64,000 nucleotides of DNA from Polynucleobacter hirudinilacicola (GTDB lineage: Bacteria > Pseudomonadota > Gammaproteobacteria > Burkholderiales > Burkholderiaceae): assembly GCF_002192535.1 (NCBI RefSeq), contig NZ_NAIA01000001.1:123333-187332 (forward strand), read 5' to 3'. Below are positions 7,829-16,541 of the stretch, piece by piece (the first letter of the stretch is position 1; every line of letters begins with the position of its first letter). The translations under genes were made by a program, and so were the position numbers. The notes under the pieces are model-generated. The model saw only the letters and a list, made by a program, of their open reading frames with translations. It was not told the DNA's origin and ran no database searches.

Positions 7829-9079
7829 ATGACTAAACCATTAGATGGTATTCGCATTATTGACTTCACCCACGTACAAGCAGGTCCTGCCTGTACTCAG
7901 TTATTGGGCTTTTATGGCGCTGACGTTATCAAGGTTGAGCGTCCAGGTTCAGGCGACGTAACCCGTAGTCAGTTGCGTGACGTTCCAGGTGCGGATGCTT
8001 TGTATTTCACCATGCTCAACGGCAACAAGCGCTCATTAACCCTCGATACTAAAACTCCAGAAGGTAAAGAAGTGTTGGAGAAGATGATCAAGGTTTCTGA
8101 TGTTATGGTCGAGAACTTTGGTCCAGGCGCATTGGATCGGATGGGCTTTTCTTGGCAGCGTATTCAGGAATTGAACCCAAAAATGATCTTGGCTTCTGTT
8201 AAAGGTTTTAGCGATGGCCACTCATATGAAGACTTAAAAGTTTATGAGAACGTTGCTCAGTGTGCTGGTGGTGCAGCTTCTACTACTGGTTTCTGGGATG
8301 GTCCTCCTACAGTTTCTGCTGCAGCGTTGGGTGACTCTAATACTGGTATGCACTTGGCAATCGGTATTTTGACTGCTTTGATGCAACGTCAAAAGACTGG
8401 TAAGGGTCAAAAAGTTTCTTGCTCTATGCAAGATGCTGTATTGAACTTGTGCCGCGTGAAATTGCGCGATCAACAACGTTTGGACAAAGTGGGTTACTTG
8501 GAAGAGTATCCACAGTACCCACACGGATCATTCACTGATGTAGTTCCACGTGGCGGTAACGCTGGTGGTGGTGGCCAACCAGGTTGGGTATTGAAGTGTA
8601 AAGGTTGGGAAACCGATCCAAATGCTTACATCTACTTCACTATTCAAGGTCACGCTTGGGAGCCAATTACTAAAGCTTTGGGCAAACCAGAGTGGGCAAC
8701 AGATCCGGCCTATATGACTGCTGAAGCTCGTCAAGACAAGATTTTTGATATCTTCGCAACAATTGAAGATTGGCTTAAAGACAAGACCAAGTACGAAGCT
8801 GTGGATATTCTCCGCAAGTTCGATATTCCATGTGCCCCAGTTCTCTCGATGAAAGAATTGGCTGCTTCACCTGACCTGCGTAAGAGCGGCTCAATCGTTG
8901 AAGTGGATCACAAGGTGCGCGGTAAGTATTTGACTATCGGTAGCCCAATCAAGTTCTCTGATTTGGAAATCGAAGTGAAGCCATCTCCTGTATTGGGTGA
9001 GCACACTGATGAAGTGTTGGCTGACCTTGGCTATAGCGCTGATGACATCGCTAAGCTGCATACAGCTAAAGCAGTTTAA
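7829..9079 (+). CDS. frc: Formyl-CoA:oxalate CoA-transferase, copy 1
   Basis: Class III CoA-transferase that moves CoA from formyl-CoA to oxalate, feeding Oxc and releasing formate. The 416 residues match O. formigenes Frc from the first residues ([21 protein letters not shown]) to the end ([11 protein letters not shown]). The catalytic aspartate is D169 in ALGDSNTG. The glycine-rich active-site loop ([12 protein letters not shown]) is present. A short insertion found in the Oxalobacter enzyme around residue 230 is absent. AAGGAG precedes the ATG. It follows oxc closely and ends at a strong terminator, so oxc-frc form one unit. Confidence 0.95.
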   Translation: MTKPLDGIRIIDFTHVQAGPACTQLLGFYGADVIKVERPGSGDVTRSQLRDVPGADALYFTMLNGNKRSLTLDTKTPEGKEVLEKMIKVSDVMVENFGPGALDRMGFSWQRIQELNPKMILASVKGFSDGHSYEDLKVYENVAQCAGGAASTTGFWDGPPTVSAAALGDSNTGMHLAIGILTALMQRQKTGKGQKVSCSMQDAVLNLCRVKLRDQQRLDKVGYLEEYPQYPHGSFTDVVPRGGNAGGGGQPGWVLKCKGWETDPNAYIYFTIQGHAWEPITKALGKPEWATDPAYMTAEARQDKIFDIFATIEDWLKDKTKYEAVDILRKFDIPCAPVLSMKELAASPDLRKSGSIVEVDHKVRGKYLTIGSPIKFSDLEIEVKPSPVLGEHTDEVLADLGYSADDIAKLHTAKAV

Positions 9080-9106
9080 GAACGATAATTAATCAGTAAT
9101 ATCTTT

Positions 9107-9133
9107 AAGGCGCTCCTTGTGAGCGCCTTTTTT
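9107..9133 (+). terminator. Intrinsic terminator after oxc-frc
   Basis: GGCGCTC (9109-9115), a five-base loop and GAGCGCC (9121-9127) form a perfect 7-bp GC-rich stem followed by six T. It ends the oxc-frc transcript before the PAS gene. Confidence 0.9.
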
Positions 9134-9150
9134 ATCTTTAGAATGCGTCT

Positions 9151-9579
9151 ATGAATACGAATATTGACTTAAACCAATTAGTAGAATGCGTTGGTGATGC
9201 CATCATTGTTGTCGATGCTCATGAAAAAATTGTGATGTGGAATCCCGCCGCTACTCGTATCTTTGGATATTCCGAAGCAGAGGCCTTGGGCAACACTTTA
9301 GATTTGATTGTTCCTGAGCGCCAACGTCATCGACATAATGAGGGCTGTCGCAAGTCGATGGAAACGGGGATTACGCGTTATGGCACATCGCTATTAAAAG
9401 TACCAGCGCTTCATCAGAATGGCGGCATGCTCTCCATAGCGTTTACGGTGGGGATGCTCTTTGATGAGCATCAGAAGGTCAATGGGATCGTTGCGGTAAT
9501 TCGGGATGAAACGGCGCGTTTTGCTGAAGAAAGGGCCCTGAAAAAGCGCCTCCTGGAACTTGAAAGCCCCCATTCTTAG
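9151..9579 (+). CDS. Stand-alone PAS-domain protein
   Basis: A 142-residue soluble protein made of one PAS fold (DAIIVVDAHEKIVMWNPAATRIFGYSEAEALG at ~16-47; final strands GIVAVIRDETARF) and a short C-terminal helix. No output domain (kinase, GGDEF, HTH) is attached, so it must act through a partner or only bind a ligand or cofactor. It lies between the two formyl-CoA transferase genes in the same direction, just after a terminator, so it has its own promoter. A sensory role in oxalate/formate metabolism is suggested only by position. The ligand is unknown. Confidence 0.85.
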   Translation: MNTNIDLNQLVECVGDAIIVVDAHEKIVMWNPAATRIFGYSEAEALGNTLDLIVPERQRHRHNEGCRKSMETGITRYGTSLLKVPALHQNGGMLSIAFTVGMLFDEHQKVNGIVAVIRDETARFAEERALKKRLLELESPHS

Positions 9580-9707
9580 CCTCTTATGGCCTTTGAACAA
9601 GCTGTAATGCAGTTGGTGCCCAAAAATTAGGCATACGCCGTTTACCCCAATTCCCCACTGGTAAAATTATTCCAATTCAATATTTCATTCTTATTAGGAC
9701 TTAAACC

Positions 9708-10955
9708 ATGGCAAAAGCACTTGAAGGAGTCAAAATCCTCGACTTTACGCACGTTCAATCTGGACCAACCTGTACTCAGTTACTTGCCTGGTTTGGTGCG
9801 GACGTTATTAAAGTAGAAAAATCTGGCGAAGGGGATGCGACCCGCGGACAACTGCGCGACATTCCAGATGCAGATAGCTTGTATTTCACGATGCTGAATC
9901 ACAACAAGCGTTCCATTACTGTTAATACTAAGACTCAAAAAGGCAAAGAAATTCTCGAGCGCCTTATTAAAGAGTGTGACGTATTGGTTGAAAACTTTGC
10001 GCCGGGCGCATTAGATCGTATGGGATTTTCTTGGGAGCGTATTCAAGAGCTCAACCCCATGATGATCATGGCGTCCGTAAAAGGTTTTGGTCCTGGTCCA
10101 TACGAAGATTGCAAAGTGTATGAGAACGTTGCGCAATGTGCCGGCGGTTCTGCATCCACAACTGGCTTTGATGATGGCCCTCCGATGGTTACTGGCGCAC
10201 AAATTGGTGACAGCGGAACTGGCTTGCATTTAGCTTTAGGTATTGTGACTGCACTTTATCAGCGTACCCATTCTGGCCGTGGTCAGAAAGTGTTGGCAGC
10301 GATGCAAGATGCGGTATTGAACTTATGCCGCGTGAAGCTGCGTGATCAACAGCGTTTAGAGCGGGTTGGTCTCATGCAAGAGTATCCCCAGTTCCCGAAC
10401 GGTGAGTTCGGTGACTCTGTGCCCCGTGCAGGCAATGCATCTGGTGGTGGTCAGCCTGGCTGGATCGTCAAATGTAAGGGCTGGGAAACCGATCCAAATG
10501 CCTATATGTATGTGATCGTTCAGGCTCCAGTTTGGGAAGCAATTTGCAAAGTGATTGGCCGTGAAGATTGGATTACTGATGTGCGTTTTGCATCACCAAT
10601 GGCGCGCTTGCCACACTTGATGGAAATTTTCGGTGAGATCGAAAAGTGGACCATGACTATGACCAAGTTTGAAGTGATGGACGTATTAAATAAATACGAC
10701 ATTCCATGTGGCCCAATTCTGTCGATGAAAGAAATCGCTGAAGAACCAGCATTGCGCGCTACTGGAACTGTGGTTGAAGTGGATCATCCAATTCGTGGTA
10801 AATACCTCACTGTTGGCAACCCAATTAAGATGTCTGATAGCCCAACTGATGTCACTCGTTCGCCATTGCTCGGTGAGCATACTGATGAGATTCTGAGTGA
10901 ACTAGGCTATTCCACTGATGAATTAATTTCTCTTCGTCACGATAAGGTTATCTAA
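9708..10955 (+). CDS. Formyl-CoA:oxalate CoA-transferase, copy 2
   Basis: Class III CoA-transferase of 415 residues, a clear paralog of the upstream Frc (shared [57 protein letters not shown]). The catalytic aspartate is kept (D168 in QIGDSGTG). Differences cluster around the active site: [18 protein letters not shown] here against [18 protein letters not shown] in copy 1. It may therefore use another acyl donor or acceptor, or be the housekeeping or backup enzyme. It is followed by a formyl-THF hydrolase-like gene only one base after its stop, so the two are likely co-translated. Confidence 0.9.
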   Translation: MAKALEGVKILDFTHVQSGPTCTQLLAWFGADVIKVEKSGEGDATRGQLRDIPDADSLYFTMLNHNKRSITVNTKTQKGKEILERLIKECDVLVENFAPGALDRMGFSWERIQELNPMMIMASVKGFGPGPYEDCKVYENVAQCAGGSASTTGFDDGPPMVTGAQIGDSGTGLHLALGIVTALYQRTHSGRGQKVLAAMQDAVLNLCRVKLRDQQRLERVGLMQEYPQFPNGEFGDSVPRAGNASGGGQPGWIVKCKGWETDPNAYMYVIVQAPVWEAICKVIGREDWITDVRFASPMARLPHLMEIFGEIEKWTMTMTKFEVMDVLNKYDIPCGPILSMKEIAEEPALRATGTVVEVDHPIRGKYLTVGNPIKMSDSPTDVTRSPLLGEHTDEILSELGYSTDELISLRHDKVI

Positions 10956-10956
10956 G

Positions 10957-11889
10957 ATGCGGGTTGCGTTGATTGGGAGTGCCGATTTTGGTAAGGCCGC
11001 ATTAGAGGCTTTTTTAGAGCGTGGTGACGAGATTGTTGCTGTTTTCTGTCCGCCAGATAACCCCAAATCAAGTAAACCTGAGGTGCTTAAAGAGGCTGCG
11101 CTAGCAAAGGGCTTAACCCCTCTGCAATTCCCTTCTTTGAAAGGTTCTGAGGCTGCACAAGCCATGATTGATAGCGGTGCTGATATCTGTGTCATGGCTT
11201 ATGTATTGCAGTTTGTACCCCAAGAGCTTTGCAAAATTCCAAAGCACGGCACAATTCAGTATCACCCATCACTCTTGCCAAAATATCGAGGACCTAGTGC
11301 AATCAATTGGGCGATCGCTCTAGGTGAAGAAAAAACCGGTTTAACGATCTTCCGTCCATCCGATGGTTTAGATGAAGGCGAAGTGATTTTGCAAAAAGAG
11401 GTTGCTATTGGATCGAACGATACATTAGGAAAAATCTACTTTGATCATCTTTTTCCGATTGGCGTAAAAGCATTGCTAGAGGCTGCTGATTTAGTGGTTG
11501 CTGGTAAACATCAAGAAATTGTTCAAGATGAATCCAAAGCAAACTATGAAGGCTGGTTTGATGTAAACGCTGCACAAATTCACTGGGCGACGCACATCAG
11601 TCAAATCTACAACCTCATTCGGGCTTGCAATCCTGCGCCTGGCGCTTGGACAAAATTTGGTGAGCAAAAAGTACAGATCTACGATTGCCACAAGCATGTG
11701 GCTGCAACTTTTGGCGCCGTTAGAGGTAAGCCTGGTGAAGTAACTCAAATCACGCTCGATTCATTATTCGTTGCCTGCCATGGCGGACAAATCGAAGTGC
11801 TCAAAGCCAAAGGCGCTGCTGGTAAGGTTTCTGGCGCAGAGTTGGCTAAGGAATTGCAACTAGAAGTAGGACAGTCTTTCGCGATTTAA
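10957..11889 (+). CDS. 10-formyl-THF hydrolase-like protein (N-terminal domain of formyl-THF dehydrogenase, stand-alone)
   Basis: A 310-residue formyltransferase-fold protein. It resembles the N-terminal hydrolase half of animal 10-formyltetrahydrofolate dehydrogenase (ALDH1L1): YHPSLLPKYRGPSAINW carrying H103, DGLDEGEVILQKE carrying D139, LFPIGVKALLEAADLV, YEGWFDVNAAQIHW and IRACNPAPGAWTKFG all have counterparts there. In ALDH1L1 the corresponding His106 and Asp142 are catalytic. It is less like Fmt (methionyl-tRNA formyltransferase). It lacks the acyl-carrier and aldehyde dehydrogenase parts. Coupled to the second frc gene (one-base gap), it probably handles a formyl group from oxalate breakdown, either as formyl-THF hydrolase or as a transferase; which one is not decided by the sequence. 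Confidence 0.8.
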   Translation: MRVALIGSADFGKAALEAFLERGDEIVAVFCPPDNPKSSKPEVLKEAALAKGLTPLQFPSLKGSEAAQAMIDSGADICVMAYVLQFVPQELCKIPKHGTIQYHPSLLPKYRGPSAINWAIALGEEKTGLTIFRPSDGLDEGEVILQKEVAIGSNDTLGKIYFDHLFPIGVKALLEAADLVVAGKHQEIVQDESKANYEGWFDVNAAQIHWATHISQIYNLIRACNPAPGAWTKFGEQKVQIYDCHKHVAATFGAVRGKPGEVTQITLDSLFVACHGGQIEVLKAKGAAGKVSGAELAKELQLEVGQSFAI

Positions 11890-11897
11890 ATTGCTCT

Positions 11898-14393
11898 CTA
11901 ATCTACGCTATGCGGTAGATTAATATCCGAGTGCGACTCACGTGACGCAAGCCCAAAGCTTATGGTTGTGATGAGGTAGGCGCTAGCAATTAAACCTACA
12001 CCCAGCAGAGTTCCCAGCGAGACCGCAACTCCAAAAACAGCTGGTCCAGAAAATTGACCAACCTTTTTCATGGCGCTATAAAAACTCAGAGCCTTGCCAT
12101 GCCCGATTTTTTCAGCAGCGGGAATCGACATGAAATAGCTGTTTTGTGAGACCAAGCCCACTGAATCAGAAATCCCTAAAATGACTATCGCGATTAGTGC
12201 ACCTATAAAGGTGGGGGCTGACCAAAACGTACTGAGCGATAGCACGCCAATCAGACAGGATCCCAGCATTAAATGTTTGGTGTTTACTTTTCTGCCAGCG
12301 AGGAACTTTACCAAAAGAGGTCCAATGAAAACCATGCAAATTCCGTAGAGCAAGAATCCGCGGCCAATATCACCTTGGCTGACATCAACAGAGTTCGCAA
12401 AGATCGGGAAAAAATAGGTCAGAAATGATGAGGTAATTGCAGAAGGAATCGTAATCAATAAAAAGAAAAAGAAGGTGTCTTTGTGTAGAAAGAAGGTGCG
12501 CAGACCTGCTAAAGTCAGCTTGTTATTGCCGGTGATGGCTGGCTTTGAATTTACTGTGAGGGAGAAAGTAAATGGCAAGGCAACGGCAATCATCATTGAG
12601 GCCAATATCATTACTGCTGGAAAGCCAATCCGCTGGGCTAAGAGAGCCCCAATTACTGCCCCACAATTCATCCCTGCAAATATTCCTGCATTCAAAATAG
12701 AGAATCCATGGGTTCGTTCGTGATTTGATTTTCCAGTAGCCACTAGGCCGCGGAGACCCATCCAGGCTGCGCCATAGCCAATACCAACAAAGCAGCGAAT
12801 CGCAATAAAGTTAACTGCATCACTTGATAAGGCCGATATCACGGTGGCAATAGATAGCAGTATGAAACCGCACACAAATACTGGCCTCCAGCCGTAGCGA
12901 TCAATGAAGTAGCCAGCAAGCAGCGATGATAGGAATGCGCCAAACATTTCAGAGGCAATGGGCAGGCCCACAATAACGTTAAATGATAGGCCCCAAAGTG
13001 GTCTGTAGATATCTTTCATCAGAAGTGGGATGAAAGATATGGACATGTAACTACATAGGAGTAGCAAGAATGCCAGGACTCTGACGCAATTTTCGTGCTG
13101 CGTGATCACCAAGGCAGTTTCTTGTTTTGCAGTCATCCCATGGGTATGGGATGGATCAGTCTTTTCTGCTTCATGGAGATTGGTGAGAGTTACCTTATTG
13201 GAGAGCACAATAATAATAAAAACTAGCATCTCAACTAAGAAGAAGATAGATGTCACAAACATGGTTACGGCATCAAGCGCCAATGAAAATACCTTTTGGT
13301 CGATATAACTTTTCGATGCTGCGATGACTAGTGAGGCATCTAGCCCGTTACTATCTTTGCCAAGCAAACGTGAAACTTGCGGTACGTCATTAGAGTCTTG
13401 CTGAGCTTCTGGTTTTTGCGCTTGATTGCTTGTGGATTGCTTTGCATCAATCGACGAAGAAAATAAGGTGTCCCCATTGGGGTTGTTCAGATTAACGTAG
13501 TTAATTTCTTTGACTGGCCCTGCCAAGTTCTTTAGCCAATCATCCACACCATCTAGTTCTTCATAGGTAAATCCAAAGCCCACCACGCGATTGATACGCT
13601 TGCTAATCATATCGGCAGCAATATTTAAATTGTTATTAACTACCTCAAGGTAAGCGGAGCGAAATGTAACAACGTTAAGCACTCCAAAGGAGGCTTGGGC
13701 AGTTGCCAGGATGAGCGTCATAGCAATGAGGAGCCCACGCTTATTCAATTGACCATTCTTGAGAAAAAGATGGATTCGATATACTACTAAAACGATGCAT
13801 AAAATAGTAGCAAGCGCAATGGACACCATGATCTTGAGAGTGTCACTTAGATAGGCTGTCATTTTTTCGGAGACAGCATTTTCATTAAAAACAATATCGA
13901 TTGTTCCGATCCAATCTTGGTTGGCATCCCTTAAAGGGATTAACGCATGATATTCATCACCCGATAACAGCCATGACAAATTATTTTTCTTCTTTGCGTC
14001 AGAAAAATTAATCTTCGTCAGCAGGTTTTCAGGCAATGCTTCAACATCAGTAGGCCCTGAAATATCGTACAGAGTATCGCCATTCGGAAGCATTACAAAA
14101 ACATTCTCTACTGTCGGCGCCTGTTTCTTAATATCCGATAAGATTTCGCCCATGCCGGCAAAATTATTCAGGGGCTTGTGATACTTCACTGAGTATTCAA
14201 TGGTGCGACGTGCTTCGCTACCGGTTACGCCATATGAAGATACCAAGGAGTCGATATAACTCTTTTGAAAGGAGCCAATATTCAGGAAGCCTGTGAGCGA
14301 AAGCACCATGACTATCAGGAGCGAGGCTAATGCTGCTACATAAAACCGCATACCCTGATGGGTTCCAGTCCATTTTGAGAAGGTCTGCTTCAT
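11898..14393 (-). CDS. MFS transporter fused to two N-terminal extracytoplasmic sensor regions
   Basis: An 831-residue membrane protein with an unusual plan. TM near 16-38; a soluble Cache-like region ~40-180 (with a VFVMLPNGDTLYDISG strand pair); two TM segments near 188-240; a second soluble region ~245-370 (INYVNLNNPNGDTLFSS repeats the same strand pattern); a TM near 380-402; then a complete 12-helix major facilitator domain from ~435, with the loop motif GYFIDRYGWRPVF between helices 2 and 3. The two NGDTL repeats suggest a duplicated sensor. Substrate unknown. Its ATG overlaps the stop of the upstream binding-protein gene by four bases (ATGA), so the two are translated together. Convergent with the formyl-THF hydrolase-like gene. 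Confidence 0.75.
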   Translation of the reverse strand: MKQTFSKWTGTHQGMRFYVAALASLLIVMVLSLTGFLNIGSFQKSYIDSLVSSYGVTGSEARRTIEYSVKYHKPLNNFAGMGEILSDIKKQAPTVENVFVMLPNGDTLYDISGPTDVEALPENLLTKINFSDAKKKNNLSWLLSGDEYHALIPLRDANQDWIGTIDIVFNENAVSEKMTAYLSDTLKIMVSIALATILCIVLVVYRIHLFLKNGQLNKRGLLIAMTLILATAQASFGVLNVVTFRSAYLEVVNNNLNIAADMISKRINRVVGFGFTYEELDGVDDWLKNLAGPVKEINYVNLNNPNGDTLFSSSIDAKQSTSNQAQKPEAQQDSNDVPQVSRLLGKDSNGLDASLVIAASKSYIDQKVFSLALDAVTMFVTSIFFLVEMLVFIIIVLSNKVTLTNLHEAEKTDPSHTHGMTAKQETALVITQHENCVRVLAFLLLLCSYMSISFIPLLMKDIYRPLWGLSFNVIVGLPIASEMFGAFLSSLLAGYFIDRYGWRPVFVCGFILLSIATVISALSSDAVNFIAIRCFVGIGYGAAWMGLRGLVATGKSNHERTHGFSILNAGIFAGMNCGAVIGALLAQRIGFPAVMILASMMIAVALPFTFSLTVNSKPAITGNNKLTLAGLRTFFLHKDTFFFFLLITIPSAITSSFLTYFFPIFANSVDVSQGDIGRGFLLYGICMVFIGPLLVKFLAGRKVNTKHLMLGSCLIGVLSLSTFWSAPTFIGALIAIVILGISDSVGLVSQNSYFMSIPAAEKIGHGKALSFYSAMKKVGQFSGPAVFGVAVSLGTLLGVGLIASAYLITTISFGLASRESHSDINLPHSVD

Positions 14394-15619
14394 TTGGCGC
14401 CCTTTACTATTTGATCCGCACCAAGCAACAATTCAAAACGAGGGCGATAACTAATGGCCTTTGCAACATCTAAATTGATGATGATGTTAGGGCTGTTTTC
14501 ATATATTTGAGAAATTTGACTCGGCAGCTCACCCTTTAAAATCCGAACTATCGTTTTGGCGCCAAAGTTCCCTACGCCTGCAAAGTTTTGGCGGGCTAGG
14601 CTCATCAGCGCGCCATTATTGACATCATTTGCTTGTTGAGCAAATACCGGAATTTTTTTATTCACAAGTGGGGCTAGAACTGTAGAGAGCTGCTTGGGAT
14701 CGCTACCAATAAAAAGTCCAACATAGACTGCGTCTACTTTGGAGGCTAAGCGTGCGTTAGCTGCCTCCATATCAATGGCAAATTGTTTTTTGTTTTTACC
14801 GTATTTCTCAGGTTGATCTACATTTTCAATCACAACTTGAAAATTACGCTGCTTCGCTACTTCGAGTACATCATCAATTGCAGCAAAGCTTCGACCTGCA
14901 ACATCATCATCGACAACAATTCCTAAGGTTTTGAATTTAAAAATGTCGTAAAAAATATCTACTTGTCGTTTGTAGCGATAGGGATCCATGTGAGCCCAAA
15001 CCAAATCATTTCCTGAAAATTCAGCGCCATTCACAATTCCTGCTTGCAAGGCATTACTCGTGGACATAGAGACTGCTGGTACATTTAGTCCGTACTTTAA
15101 GATTTCTTTGGCTGATTCTGTACCCATAATCAGTACAAGATCAGTATTTTTAGATTGGTTAATTTTTTGAGTAATTTTTTCCGCGTGCACCCCATATTCA
15201 GCGCCCTTGAGTTTGTCGAAAGTGTAAAAATCATTTTCACCAAATTTTAAGTAGGGCTCATCTTGTTTCTGAGCCAGCCACTCCCAAATAATTTTTGAAT
15301 CTACCTGCCCTTTTGTGTAAGGAAGCCCTTCAATGGATTTAATCCAACCCATGCGATGGAGTGCTGTAACTAAGTTGGCCAAGGTAGCGGCATAGTTAGC
15401 AAAAGGTCTGGATTCGATATAGGAAATGCGCCAAGGAGCACCTGTTGCAGTGGTGGTGGGGCTTAGTGGGGAAGAGTTGGATGTTGTCTGAGCATGGGAT
15501 TGAGAGATGAGTGGCCCCTGAATCAATCCAAGCCATATAAAGAAGCTCAGGGCTGACGCCCTTAAGAGAAATTTAAAACAATGTGCATTCAATTTTTGTA
15601 TACCCCACTTGCATAACAT
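14390..15619 (-). CDS. ABC-type periplasmic substrate-binding protein, no transporter partner
   Basis: A 409-residue exported protein: signal peptide at ~18-44 (FLLRASALSFFIWLGLI, ending SQSHAQ), then a bilobed binding protein of the ABC_sub_bind/TrpX-like type (DLVLIMGTESAKEILKYGLNVPAVSMS; LGIVVDDDVAGRS; VDAVYVGLFIGSDPKQLSTVLAPLVNKKIPVFAQ). No ABC ATPase or permease lies nearby. It is coupled (ATGA) to the sensor-fused MFS gene, so it may present a ligand to that protein's extracytoplasmic part. Its start lies 47 bases inside the preceding acetyltransferase-like gene; no other ATG precedes the signal peptide. Confidence 0.8.
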   Translation of the reverse strand: MLCKWGIQKLNAHCFKFLLRASALSFFIWLGLIQGPLISQSHAQTTSNSSPLSPTTTATGAPWRISYIESRPFANYAATLANLVTALHRMGWIKSIEGLPYTKGQVDSKIIWEWLAQKQDEPYLKFGENDFYTFDKLKGAEYGVHAEKITQKINQSKNTDLVLIMGTESAKEILKYGLNVPAVSMSTSNALQAGIVNGAEFSGNDLVWAHMDPYRYKRQVDIFYDIFKFKTLGIVVDDDVAGRSFAAIDDVLEVAKQRNFQVVIENVDQPEKYGKNKKQFAIDMEAANARLASKVDAVYVGLFIGSDPKQLSTVLAPLVNKKIPVFAQQANDVNNGALMSLARQNFAGVGNFGAKTIVRILKGELPSQISQIYENSPNIIINLDVAKAISYRPRFELLLGADQIVKGAK

Positions 15620-16376
15620 CTTTATTTCGTTGCTGCAAGCAACCAGCCATCAACTTATTTTTTTGCAGAAGATTTACTTGTGTATCAATATCATCCCCAT
15701 TAGCGAAAATGATAGAGGAAGGATTTTCTAAATTTACTTGAATAGGCTTCATCACATTTTGGAAAAATATATAACGGTAGTAATCCTCATATTTTTTTAC
15801 CAGTTTTAATATCAGCATATCAGCGGAAAATTTATCCTGCATGCTAGCGTAATTCATCGGCGCTACAGTTGAAAAAAGATAGCGAAAACTATTATCTTGC
15901 CTTGCTAGATTAATTGCATGCCGTGTCATCCGCATTTGCAGACGATTGCCGGTGAATTCCGGAATAACACAGGCGCGTTCAAGATGGGCAACTTGAGATA
16001 GCTGACTAGGATCTTGCATGCCGATATCAAGTCCTAGGTTTTCTGGGCGTGCGCGGGGAAACCAGATGGATCTAAATCCAACTAGACGACTATTCACGTG
16101 GCAGCCAATAATTAAGCCGTCATTCGATAAGGATGATTCAAAGACCTCGCGGGTGTCGGGATAGTAGATTGATGAGTCTTTAATGTGCCGAACCGTTTCG
16201 TCTTGAACGTTCAAAACTGCATCGATATCGTTAATATTTAGTACATTAATACTACATTGATGAGACTTGCCATCAGATCTAGAAATGACCTCGCACCCCT
16301 CCAGGGTTGGGTTGGAGGGTAAAGCCACTGCCTTGACTCCAGGAATATTTGAGGGTGCTGCGTTTGAGTTGGCCAT
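15573..16376 (-). CDS. GNAT-type acyltransferase-like protein
   Basis: About 267 residues. A GNAT-like core spans ~45-190: INVLNINDIDAVLNVQDE, GLIIGCHVNSRLVGFRSIWFP, then the CoA-binding-type strand-turn-helix LERACVIPEFTGNRLQMRMTRHAI. The C-terminal part has no recognised family and ends in a short Cys-containing tail. The start at ATG 16376 is preferred over TTG 16397; neither has a clear Shine-Dalgarno. First gene of a three-gene minus-strand unit with a binding protein and a sensor-fused MFS, and it overlaps the next gene by 47 bases. It could modify a small molecule sensed or carried by that unit; this is inference. Confidence 0.65.
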   Translation of the reverse strand: MANSNAAPSNIPGVKAVALPSNPTLEGCEVISRSDGKSHQCSINVLNINDIDAVLNVQDETVRHIKDSSIYYPDTREVFESSLSNDGLIIGCHVNSRLVGFRSIWFPRARPENLGLDIGMQDPSQLSQVAHLERACVIPEFTGNRLQMRMTRHAINLARQDNSFRYLFSTVAPMNYASMQDKFSADMLILKLVKKYEDYYRYIFFQNVMKPIQVNLENPSSIIFANGDDIDTQVNLLQKNKLMAGCLQQRNKDVMQVGYTKIECTLF

Positions 16377-16541
16377 GATAGTTTTATTGAAGCCCAATGG
16401 CCGAAAAATTCATAATTGATCTAAATGATGGGGCTAATTTCTACTGAATACCTATTAAGTGCAAGAATTGCCAAAATCGCTCTTACTGATAATGTACAGT
16501 ATCTCTTAGAAAAATATTGTTTTATTGAAGAAAGTTTGTGA

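Noticed and set aside
11898..14393. MFS protein as the oxalate/formate antiporter OxlT
   Set aside because: It is on the opposite strand, fused to sensor regions, and its MFS part does not show OxlT-like stretches; the oxalate carrier is not identified in this window.
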